64,000 nucleotides of DNA from CAZUCE01 sp964619265 (GTDB lineage Bacteria > Planctomycetota > UBA1135 > GCA-002686595). The position numbers were made by a program, and so were the translations under genes. Under the pieces are notes generated by a model that ran no database searches, was not told the origin of the DNA, and was given only the letters and a program-made list of their open reading frames with translations. Positions within the stretch are counted from its first letter, which is position 1, and each line of letters begins with the position of its first letter. Shown here in pieces: positions 26,979-34,876 of this stretch. The stretch spans positions 1 to 64,000 of the forward strand of contig CAZUCE010000003.1 in assembly GCA_964619265.1 (NCBI GenBank), read 5' to 3'.

Positions 26979-28481
26979 ATGTCAGAACCCACTGCGACCG
27001 CTTCCTCCACCGCCTTCGAGACCGATGCGCTCGCTCCGCTGGATCATTCCTCGGATGCGGCCCGCGAGGGCGGCCCGGTCAGGCACCTGCGCACGATTCT
27101 GGTGCAGACCTACCACCCCTACACGCAGTTCACGCACGTCCACCCGCTGGGGATCATGATGATCGCCTCGGCTGCGCGCTCGAAGGGCTTCAACGATATG
27201 CACATCCTCGACATGAAGGTCGAGGACTGGACGCCCGAGCGCTGCGTCGAGGAATTGGTGAGCCTGAAGCCTGACGTGGTCGGGCTTTCAGCCATGACCT
27301 ACGAGGCCGGCTGCATGCACGAGGTCGCCACGCTCCTTCGAGCGAAGCTGCCGAAGGTCAAGATCGTGTGCGGCGGCCCTCACCCAAGCGTTGCGGCCGA
27401 CGACGTCATGGTCGATCCCGCCGTCGACTTTGTCGTGCGTGGCGAAGGCGAATGGACGTTCGTCGACGTGCTCGACGGCATCGCGGCGGGCCGTACCGAC
27501 TGGACCGGCTGCGAGGGCCTTTCCTGGCGCCGAGGAAACGAGGTCATCGCCGAGCCGGACCGCAGCCCGCCGGCCGACTTGAACGAGATGCCCTTCCCCG
27601 CTTGGGATCTCGTCCCCCACGAGAAGTACCACAAGGTTCCGCGCGGTGGCGTCATCTACGCCCACAAGGAGTTCGCGACGATGTTCTCCTCGCGCGCTTG
27701 CCCGTGGCGCTGCACCTACTGCCACAACTCCTACGGCAAGACGTTCCGCGAGCGTTCCGCCGAGAACGTGCTCGAGGAGATGGAGCTTCTAGTCACCAAG
27801 TACGGAGTGAAGGAATTCGTCTTCATGGACGACATCTTCAACTTCAAACCCGAGCGTGCCAAGACCGTGGCGCGCGGGATCATCGCCAACAAGTGGAAGA
27901 TCAAACTGACCTTCCCCAACGGGTTCCGGGGCGACATCCTCGACGAGGAGCTCGTGGACCTGTTGGTCGAAGCCGGGATGTATCGCTGCATGATCGCCGT
28001 CGAGTCGGCCGTGCCGCGGATCCAAAAGGTCATGAAGAAGAACCTGAAGATCGAGAAGGTTCGCAAGATCGTCGACTACGTGGCCAAAAAGAAGGTCATG
28101 GTCCACGGCGCCTTCATGCTCGGCTTCCCCACCGAGACCGAAGAAGAGATGCAGGAGACCATCGACTGGGCTGCCAGCTCTTCGTTTCACACTGCTGCGT
28201 TCTTCCGGGTCATCCCCTTCAAGGGCACCGAGCTGTTCAATCAGATCCAACACGCCGGCTTCAACCTGCCGAGCGACTGGTCCAAGTACGAGCCCTACCA
28301 GTCCGAGATCAACCTGTCCGAAGTGGACGAGGCCAAGATCACCAAATTGCGCAAGCAGGCCTACCGGCGCTTTTATTTCAAGCCGGGTCGCCTGGCGAAG
28401 ATCTTCCTGCTGATCCCCAACAAGACCAACATGATCCCGTTCTTGACGCTGCTGTTCGCGCGTCGAGCCTACGCACGGTAA
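26979..28481 (+). CDS. B12-binding domain radical SAM protein
   Basis: 500 aa. N-terminal B12-binding-like domain: TILVQTYHPYTQFTHVHPLG, LKPDVVGLSAMTYEAGC, KIVCGGPHPSVAADDVM and VVRGEGEWTFVDVL. The radical SAM cluster C-x3-C-x2-C is in SRACPWRCTYCHNSYG near residue 245, followed by FVFMDDIFNFKPERA and IAVESAVPRIQKVMKKNL. It is divergent from the other radical SAM gene and distantly similar to it, so the two probably act in one pathway. The family resembles BchE/HpnJ-like enzymes, but the substrate cannot be named. ATG start. Confidence 0.88.
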   Translation: MSEPTATASSTAFETDALAPLDHSSDAAREGGPVRHLRTILVQTYHPYTQFTHVHPLGIMMIASAARSKGFNDMHILDMKVEDWTPERCVEELVSLKPDVVGLSAMTYEAGCMHEVATLLRAKLPKVKIVCGGPHPSVAADDVMVDPAVDFVVRGEGEWTFVDVLDGIAAGRTDWTGCEGLSWRRGNEVIAEPDRSPPADLNEMPFPAWDLVPHEKYHKVPRGGVIYAHKEFATMFSSRACPWRCTYCHNSYGKTFRERSAENVLEEMELLVTKYGVKEFVFMDDIFNFKPERAKTVARGIIANKWKIKLTFPNGFRGDILDEELVDLLVEAGMYRCMIAVESAVPRIQKVMKKNLKIEKVRKIVDYVAKKKVMVHGAFMLGFPTETEEEMQETIDWAASSSFHTAAFFRVIPFKGTELFNQIQHAGFNLPSDWSKYEPYQSEINLSEVDEAKITKLRKQAYRRFYFKPGRLAKIFLLIPNKTNMIPFLTLLFARRAYAR

Positions 28482-28904
28482 ATCAAAAAGGAACCGTACC
28501 AAGCAGGGACGGGGGGCGGCTGACTGAGTCTTGAGCGTTCCGCGCTCAAGACTCAGTTCGCCGCCCTTCGGCTTTTGACGAGGTTCGCGACAAGGGGCAT
28601 CGAGAGAAACCCGAGCGCTTCCGATTGGGATAGCGGAGCACCTAGAGGACGTCAGGCCCAGATCGGAGGGCTGTGTTTCGCGAACCAATACAGAGGTTGG
28701 TTCTCAAGAACTGGAGCATCTCCACGGATGATCCTAGCTGTCCGGCCGCTCGGCACAAATTCGGGCTATTCCAGGACGTTTTAGGGATCTCCTCGTCTAG
28801 TCCCTCGCAAAGGACTAGCGGCATTCCCTTGAGTACCGCCGGTCGAAGCCTCCCTGGCTCAAAGAAGCCCTCTTCGCGAGCCTAGTCCCAACCCAACCTT
28901 GCAA
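28482..28904. other. Intergenic region, 423 bp, with several small inverted repeats
   Basis: After the radical SAM gene comes a strong hairpin (28515-28565). The rest has lower GC than the window average and contains GAACCAA/TTGGTTC (28682-28688 and 28697-28703), GTTCT/AGAAC around 28700-28711, and CTAGTCC/GGACTAG (28797-28803 and 28812-28818, 8-nt spacer). The last two look like operator half-sites upstream of the large peroxidase gene. No convincing ORF is present. Confidence 0.5.
28515..28575 (+). terminator. Strong terminator-like hairpin after the radical SAM gene
   Basis: Outer GGCGGC/GCCGCC, a 2x2 internal mismatch, then a perfect 15-bp stem (ACTGAGTCTTGAGCG, 28523-28537, with 28543-28557) around a 5-nt loop, followed by CTTCGGCTTTT. 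It begins 34 nt after the stop at 28481. Just before it the sequence has AAAAAGGAACCGTACC and GGGACGG, reminiscent of REP-like ends, but only one copy exists here. Confidence 0.65.
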
Positions 28905-31900
28905 ATGCAACATCGAGGAATCTCCTTCTACCCGGCCTTCCTGGCCCTTGCAGCGCTTGCCTTAGCTCCGATCCAGCAGGGCCTTGCACTGACCCGCTCT
29001 GCGATCCCAACTCAGACCTTCCCGGCGGCCAATCACATCTTGCAACCCGATCGCCTAGACCCGGGTGTCCATGGCGGCTACCCCAATACGACAACATCCT
29101 GCGACATTACGACCGACGGGCGCCTCGCCCTTGCTTCCAGGCTTACCCGAGAAGATGGCTTGGGGTTTCGGGTCACCTGGTGCGCCATGGCTCTAGATCC
29201 GTCAAAAATACAAAGCGATGCCAACGGAAATCTAAGCGGGTTCCTGAATTCGCCAAATATAGCCCCACAGGCCCCGAACCTGAGCCACGGAGACAACTTT
29301 GCTTTCTCGAATTATCTGGACGCTTACGACATATGGGAGCTTCCCAATCCTCAAAATTTCCTCCAAACAGACGATCCCAACGGTGCCGCCAACAAGCCAT
29401 TTGGGTTCCTTTCCGCAACGAATGCCGCACTGCCGATCTCCCTTTTCCTAAGGGAACTCCCGACTCAATCAGAGCCATTCGGCAGCAACCCCTACCCAGC
29501 AGACAGGTTTGGCAATTACGATGCAACTGGAACCTACCTCCAGTACAAATTGTCGATGATTACCACGGACTACCACTGGGTTTGGGTTCCCGCATCGGGC
29601 CCGAATGGAGGGTTTTGGACCGAGGACAATTCGACCCACCCTCCGGTCCTCGGCTCACTCCCCATAGACGTACTGATGGATATATCCGGTACTCCAGAAA
29701 TAGCGGAAGTCGCAGCAGGGCAATTCACGCCATTCACAATCGAAAGCACATCAGAAAATATCTTCGGAATAGAGCCAACGATCACCGCCGATGGTCGATT
29801 ATTAGTTTATCACGCAGACGGTGGAGTCAACGCACCCTCAAGCCCGTCAAATCTCTGGGGGAAATCGACCTACATATTCAACCAGACCCCCAACAACCCC
29901 GCGGGTTGGTCTCACCCACGCTCAATCTCAAGCATGTACTATCTTGAGACAGACGCCACGAGTCCACACTACAATCCTACACAAGTAGGGTCGACTCCCA
30001 GTACCTCCGGAGGGACTACGCCGGTCTACTTTCGAGACATATACGGCCTAGCGCAGCACCCGCTCAGAGAATCGCACGGCAAGCAATACGCGTACGGAGA
30101 AGCATTCTCAGCCCCATATCCCTGGGTAAGCAGAGAAGGAGATTTCCTCGCGGCACAGCATTCTCTAGCCAATCCAAGCGGAAGTAGCTCAAACGGAGCC
30201 ACAAGGAGCGGAACAATGCTGGTCGGGACCATCACCCAGGGGTACGTAAAGCACATCGATCATCCCGCGATTAATCCTACTCGTGAGGGAGATAACGTTG
30301 AGTGGCCCATTGCAGGTGGCTTTTATGCGAACGTTTCGAGTGAGCGCCTCTTCCTAACCTCGCCTGGTCTTCAACCTGGCCCTTGGGTTATGGCACGGGA
30401 GGATGATGTTCCCGTGCCAAGTACGCCCTTCTCAGCTACGAAGCCGGTCCTCCCGCTCTTCTCAGTAACTTCGGACAATTATGGGGAAGTCGCGCTTGAA
30501 GAGATGGACGGGGCTTACTTGTTATATCTGGCTTGCAATGAAGCGTACAAGGAAGCCGCGAGTGGAGCTTCATTCAGAAACGAACTCGATCCGACCCGTA
30601 CACCCGACACATCAGGTCTCACCCCACGTGCCAAACCCCACCTCGAGAGTGGAGCGTCGTTCCCTCAGGAATATGCGGGAAGTTCCGCCGCAGTCAGAAT
30701 TGCGACTGGCAATGTCCTCGGAGCTACCACTGCTGACGAGAACCTCGGATTCAAAGGCCAAGCCATCATGTTCCCCTCGGGAGGTCAAGTAAGGGTTGAG
30801 GACGCGGGCTGGAACAGCACCTCAATGACAGCAGAGGCATTCGTAAAGCTCTTGCCGAACTGGAATTCAGGCGGGGCGGTGAGGCTCATCGCAGACCCGG
30901 GACGGTTCACAGTGGCTCTGCGACCTACCGGGCAAATCCTAGTTCGAGTAACGACCGACACCGGCGTACACTCTGTTGCAACGGTTGAGACTCTGAGCTC
31001 CGTGGCTACTCCTTGGGACAGGACCGAGGGTTGGCACCATGTGGCGTTCACATTCGAAGGTCCGCCGGCTGGGTCGATTGGTTCGAAGGTAGTGATCTGG
31101 GTCGATGGCGTACCCGTCAAAACTAAAATCTTCCTAGCCAACTCTCTAGCCTCGCCGGCCTCGCCGCGCCCAGATGTTCTAGTCGGACCGGGAAAGTCCG
31201 GCGGCTCAACGGACCCGACTCAAGCAGGCATACTCATGGACGAAATCGCTATCTCCTCCATAGCACGAAACGAGACGGAGATGCGCCGAGCGGCCTACGT
31301 CGAGCCGCTTCCCAGTGGTTTTGGCCCAGCGCCGACTCAGCTAGCCTTGCCCTTTGGTCTCGACGGAGAGGATGTCCTCTGGCCAGTTACCGATAACTAC
31401 AACGCTGATATCATCCAGCTCGGCAACCAGCTCTTCAACTCGAAGATCCTATCTGGGACAGGCACTTCCTCCCCGAACTGGGGCGAAGTCAGTTGCTCCA
31501 CCTGCCACGAATCGGGGCATGGGTTCGCTGAGGACCAACCCCTGGCTTCAGCCTTCGGTGGTGGCCATTTAGCCTTCAATTCCCCCACGATCCTCAACAC
31601 TGGGTTCAGCTCTAAAAAATTCTTCGATGGCCGAGTCAACTCTCTTGAAGAGCAGCCGCAACAAGCAATTGAATCCAGCATTGAAATGAATCTGCCCATG
31701 TCCGAGGCCCTAGCACGGCTCTCGAACACCCAGAATCTGAATCCGCAAGGCATCCCGTGGGCTAGTGCATTTCTGAATGCGTTTTCCGAGCCAGTTTCGG
31801 AAGACAATCTCTCGAAAGCTCTTTCCATGTATATGCGAACCCTGAATTCCGGGAATGCCCCAGAGGACCGGTTTGGGGCTCTTCTTACGAGTAAGCCCGG

Positions 31901-32321
31901 GGGTTTCGACCAGCTGACCAATGAACAAAAGCGCGGACGTGCGATTTTCTTCGGAAAAGCCCGTTGTAGCTCATGTCACACGGATTCAATGTTTGCGGAC
32001 GGAGACTTCCACAACATTGGGAGCGTGAGTGTACAGAGCGGAATCCTGGGTCGAGGGGGGGTGTCTGCAAAAGAAGTCGAGCTAGGCGCAGTCAAAACGC
32101 CGACGCTACGCAATGTGGGCCTTTCGAAACCTTACATGCATGACGGACAGGTCGACTCGCTGCTTCAAGTCGTCGAGCATTACAACCGGGGAGGTTTCAG
32201 AGAGGACGCACTCCCCTCTCTAGGTGAAAGGAGCTGGCTCCTACGTCCGCTATTGCTCGAAAGCGGAGAATTGGCAGACCTCGCGGCATACCTGAACGCT
32301 CTCACTGGCTCTACGCCTTGA
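28905..32321 (+). CDS. Large secreted protein with LamG-like and di-haem cytochrome c peroxidase domains
   Basis: 1138 aa. Signal sequence in residues 1-30 (ISFYPAFLALAALALAPIQQG). Residues about 35-600 are an unrecognised beta-rich region. A LamG/concanavalin-like domain follows at about 610-795 (AEAFVKLLPNW, GWHHVAFTFEG, VVIWVDGVPV). The C-terminus (about 815-1130) is a MauG/CcpA-type di-haem peroxidase with CSTCH (864-868) and CSSCH (1021-1025), plus KTPTLRNVGLSKPYMHDGQ. It may reduce peroxides or oxidise a substrate outside the cell. The gene has clearly lower GC and more A/T-ending codons than its neighbours, suggesting transfer. The ATG at 28905 is preferred over a TTG 6 nt upstream. 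Confidence 0.85.
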   Translation: MQHRGISFYPAFLALAALALAPIQQGLALTRSAIPTQTFPAANHILQPDRLDPGVHGGYPNTTTSCDITTDGRLALASRLTREDGLGFRVTWCAMALDPSKIQSDANGNLSGFLNSPNIAPQAPNLSHGDNFAFSNYLDAYDIWELPNPQNFLQTDDPNGAANKPFGFLSATNAALPISLFLRELPTQSEPFGSNPYPADRFGNYDATGTYLQYKLSMITTDYHWVWVPASGPNGGFWTEDNSTHPPVLGSLPIDVLMDISGTPEIAEVAAGQFTPFTIESTSENIFGIEPTITADGRLLVYHADGGVNAPSSPSNLWGKSTYIFNQTPNNPAGWSHPRSISSMYYLETDATSPHYNPTQVGSTPSTSGGTTPVYFRDIYGLAQHPLRESHGKQYAYGEAFSAPYPWVSREGDFLAAQHSLANPSGSSSNGATRSGTMLVGTITQGYVKHIDHPAINPTREGDNVEWPIAGGFYANVSSERLFLTSPGLQPGPWVMAREDDVPVPSTPFSATKPVLPLFSVTSDNYGEVALEEMDGAYLLYLACNEAYKEAASGASFRNELDPTRTPDTSGLTPRAKPHLESGASFPQEYAGSSAAVRIATGNVLGATTADENLGFKGQAIMFPSGGQVRVEDAGWNSTSMTAEAFVKLLPNWNSGGAVRLIADPGRFTVALRPTGQILVRVTTDTGVHSVATVETLSSVATPWDRTEGWHHVAFTFEGPPAGSIGSKVVIWVDGVPVKTKIFLANSLASPASPRPDVLVGPGKSGGSTDPTQAGILMDEIAISSIARNETEMRRAAYVEPLPSGFGPAPTQLALPFGLDGEDVLWPVTDNYNADIIQLGNQLFNSKILSGTGTSSPNWGEVSCSTCHESGHGFAEDQPLASAFGGGHLAFNSPTILNTGFSSKKFFDGRVNSLEEQPQQAIESSIEMNLPMSEALARLSNTQNLNPQGIPWASAFLNAFSEPVSEDNLSKALSMYMRTLNSGNAPEDRFGALLTSKPGGFDQLTNEQKRGRAIFFGKARCSSCHTDSMFADGDFHNIGSVSVQSGILGRGGVSAKEVELGAVKTPTLRNVGLSKPYMHDGQVDSLLQVVEHYNRGGFREDALPSLGERSWLLRPLLLESGELADLAAYLNALTGSTP

Positions 32322-32329
32322 GGCCGGCG

Positions 32330-32358
32330 TGAGAAGGGGCTCCTTGAGCCCCTTCTCA
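32330..32358. terminator. Perfect 13-bp hairpin between convergent genes
   Basis: TGAGAAGGGGCTC / GAGCCCCTTCTCA with a 3-nt loop. It fills much of the 68-bp gap between the peroxidase gene (ends 32321) and the third sulfatase-fold gene (ends 32390). No T-tract follows on either strand, so it may be a Rho-type or RNA-stability hairpin. Confidence 0.6.
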
Positions 32359-32389
32359 TGAATCGTGTGCCCCCCAACACAGGAACGCA

Positions 32390-34837
32390 TCAATCGCTCC
32401 CTGGTTCAGAGACGTCGTACCCGAGCAGCCTCAGGACCTCGATCGTCTCCGGTGCGATCACCCGTTCCTCGCCGGAGCCCCCCGTCTGCGCAGCCAGTTG
32501 GCGCCAGGCATCGCGGAACGCGAGCAGGTCGGTGACGCGTGCGCGGTCTTCGGCCAGGGGCTCGAGCTCGCTGGAATCGACGGCGAGATCGAAGCTCTGC
32601 TCTCCGCTCTGATCCGGATTTGGCCAACCTTTGCCCGGGGCGGTCCAAATCGTCTTGAGGGATCCCGTTCGGGAGGCGTAGCGCTCCACGGCCCAGTCGA
32701 GCTCGCTGTACAGCACGCGCGGCTTCGATTCAGCCAGGAGGTTGCGGCCCTGTAAGGGCCGGTCGGGCGCAAACCCGCACAACGCGGCGAGCGTCGGCAC
32801 CACATCGACCAGCATGGCGGGCTCGGGCACGCGCCCCGGAGACACTCCCGGCGCGGACAGAATCAAAGGGACCTGCAGCAGTTCTTCGTAGAGCGTCGAG
32901 CCATGTTCCACGTCTCCCCGTTCGCCGATTTCCTTGCCGTGGTCCGACACGATGACGGTGACGAACGACTCGCGGCGCTCGGCCAAGTAAGCCAACAGGG
33001 GCCCGAGCTCGCGGTCGGCCTGGTGAATCGCTGCGTCGTACAGGTCGATCAGGCGAGCACGCTGGGCGTCCGGAACAGGTCCGGTCGGCCTCGTCGCCCG
33101 GCCCATCACCCACGAGACGCTCACGGGGTCCTCAGACAGGCCGCCACCGGTCAGACCCAGGACTTCCCGGTCCATCAGCGGTGGATCGAATTCGTGGGGT
33201 GCGTAGGTGTGCAAGAAAAGGAAGGCCGGACTATCTTCGACGGACTTCAACCAATCCAAGGCCGTTGAAACCGTGACGCGCTCGGCCATCTCACGGGACA
33301 GGTCGGGACTGGCTGCGATGAACCGCGCCGCCCGCTCCGATTCGCGATTCCAAACGGGATCGATCATGGAAAATCGATCGAAGCCGCGGTCAAAGCCGAA
33401 TTCGGGCGTGACGTAGCCCGCGCCGGTGAACGCCGCCGTCTCAAACCCGATTCCGCCCAGCCAGGCAGCCAAGGTGCCGGTTCGCTCGGGAGCCACCACG
33501 TCGCGGACGTCCGTGACGCCATGAAAGCTACCGAACTGCCCGCTCATCAAACTCCAATGGGACGGCAGGGTGTAGGCGCCCTGGGCCCAGACGTCTTCGA
33601 AGACCAAGGACCCTTCTGCAAAAGCGTCTAGATTCGGAGACACCGCTCGTTCGTAGCCGTAGACGCCCAGGTGATCCGAGCGCAACGTATCGATCGAAAG
33701 CAGCACCACGCTCGCAGGTGCGTCCGCCCGGCGCTCCGGAGACCTACGCAGCCGCGGAGCCGCGATCAAAGCCAGGGGAAGATGGGCCCGTTCGCTCGCT
33801 GCTTCGAGCTTGAAGCTCAGTTCCGCCGTGTCCTCCCTTAAGTCGATTCGCACCTGGCTCCAACTCGCTTGATCACGGTCCTCGCTCAAGAACTCCTGCC
33901 GGATCGAGTCCAGCCGTGTTCCGTCGGTGGCGAGCTGCTCGATCTCCACGACACCGCTTACCGGCGTGAGGCCCGGCCGATGCGGCGCGAGCGCGAGACC
34001 TAGCTCGAGCCGCTCGAAGCCGTCGTCGACCGGCACACTCCAAGCATCGCCCGCACCCAAGACTACGCACGGACGATCGTCGAACCCGACGCGCGCAAGC
34101 CCGATCGGCGGAAACCCCGGCTTCGGCTGAACGTGGCTCAGCAGATTCCTGATCCGGGTGTCCGCACCGGCGGTGGTGACGCGCAGCGCGCCGGCTGCCC
34201 CGCTCACCTCCGCTTCCGAGAACACCGCGGCCAGTAGGGCTCCGCAGGCGGGATCCGGCTCAAACGTTGCGACTCGCTCGCGGCCGGTGGTGGGTTCGAG
34301 CGTGTGAGCCGCAAGCAGCCCGCCTTCGGCTGCAAACGATGACGCGTCGCGCTCGAAAAGCGCTTCCGCCGAAATCGGATCGGAGAATTCGTAGACGACC
34401 CAAGACAACCCCTCGTCCGCCTCAGCGGTGACGTGCAGCCAGTGGGCCGGCTCAACGGGAATCGACCGGCAAAATCCTCCTCTCGGCGCACCGAGTTCCA
34501 GCGCGCCCTCGGCACCCGCGCGGGACGCTGCGGTGAATGCCTGTTTGTCCTCCGGGGTTCCCGCGGCTCCGACGAACACGCTCCAGGGCTCTCGGGAGCT
34601 CCCGAAGGCCCTCGGCCGCTCCGGGGCTGGCTCGAATCGCCCGCCCCGCTCGCGCTCCAAAATCCGCTCCAAAGCGAGCTCGGAGCCGCCCTCCCTCCCC
34701 GGACCGTCGCAGCTGAACAGCCCGGTGGAGACCAAGAGGCTGAGAACGGCGAAGCTCCGTCCGGGAGTCCGGGTCGCGGTGACTTGGGGCGTGGGGATTC
34801 GGGACCTGAGAGTTCGGGTCGTGGCAGTTCGGGTCAT
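32390..34837 (-). CDS. Sulfatase-fold lipoprotein with threonine nucleophile (third copy)
   Basis: 815 aa. The N-terminus is unusual: about 25 Thr/Arg-rich residues (MTRTATTRTLRSR) encoded by short DNA repeats come before the lipoprotein signal SFAVLSLLVSTGLFSC. About 330 residues of N-terminal domain follow, then the sulfatase-like domain: VVLLSIDTLRSDHLGVYGYE, AYTLPSHWSLMSG with Thr423 at the nucleophile position, and FVTVIVSDHGKEIGERGDVEHGSTLYEELLQ. It shares architecture and the Thr substitution with the genes at 16358 and 18887 but is more distant. It is divergent from the SGNH-like gene, with a shared 39-bp promoter region. The ATG is preferred over the TTG 12 nt upstream. Confidence 0.85.
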   Translation of the reverse strand: MTRTATTRTLRSRIPTPQVTATRTPGRSFAVLSLLVSTGLFSCDGPGREGGSELALERILERERGGRFEPAPERPRAFGSSREPWSVFVGAAGTPEDKQAFTAASRAGAEGALELGAPRGGFCRSIPVEPAHWLHVTAEADEGLSWVVYEFSDPISAEALFERDASSFAAEGGLLAAHTLEPTTGRERVATFEPDPACGALLAAVFSEAEVSGAAGALRVTTAGADTRIRNLLSHVQPKPGFPPIGLARVGFDDRPCVVLGAGDAWSVPVDDGFERLELGLALAPHRPGLTPVSGVVEIEQLATDGTRLDSIRQEFLSEDRDQASWSQVRIDLREDTAELSFKLEAASERAHLPLALIAAPRLRRSPERRADAPASVVLLSIDTLRSDHLGVYGYERAVSPNLDAFAEGSLVFEDVWAQGAYTLPSHWSLMSGQFGSFHGVTDVRDVVAPERTGTLAAWLGGIGFETAAFTGAGYVTPEFGFDRGFDRFSMIDPVWNRESERAARFIAASPDLSREMAERVTVSTALDWLKSVEDSPAFLFLHTYAPHEFDPPLMDREVLGLTGGGLSEDPVSVSWVMGRATRPTGPVPDAQRARLIDLYDAAIHQADRELGPLLAYLAERRESFVTVIVSDHGKEIGERGDVEHGSTLYEELLQVPLILSAPGVSPGRVPEPAMLVDVVPTLAALCGFAPDRPLQGRNLLAESKPRVLYSELDWAVERYASRTGSLKTIWTAPGKGWPNPDQSGEQSFDLAVDSSELEPLAEDRARVTDLLAFRDAWRQLAAQTGGSGEERVIAPETIEVLRLLGYDVSEPGSD

Positions 34838-34864
34838 GGGGGGAGTCAAAGCCGCGATCGATCC

Positions 34865-34870
34865 TATCCT
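34865..34870 (+). promoter_or_regulatory. Putative -10 box (TATCCT) in a 39-bp divergent promoter
   Basis: TATCCT ends 6 nt before the ATG at 34877, giving a leaderless start as at 18887. The overlapping complement (AGGATAGGATCGATC) offers TAGGAT for the minus-strand gene, so the two promoters would share bases and exclude each other. Confidence 0.4.
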
Positions 34871-34876
34871 GTCTGC

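Noticed and set aside
28482..28514. REP/RAYT-type repeat end (AAGGAACCGTACC, GGGACGG)
   Set aside because: It resembles such ends only from memory and occurs once in this window, so it was not called as an element.
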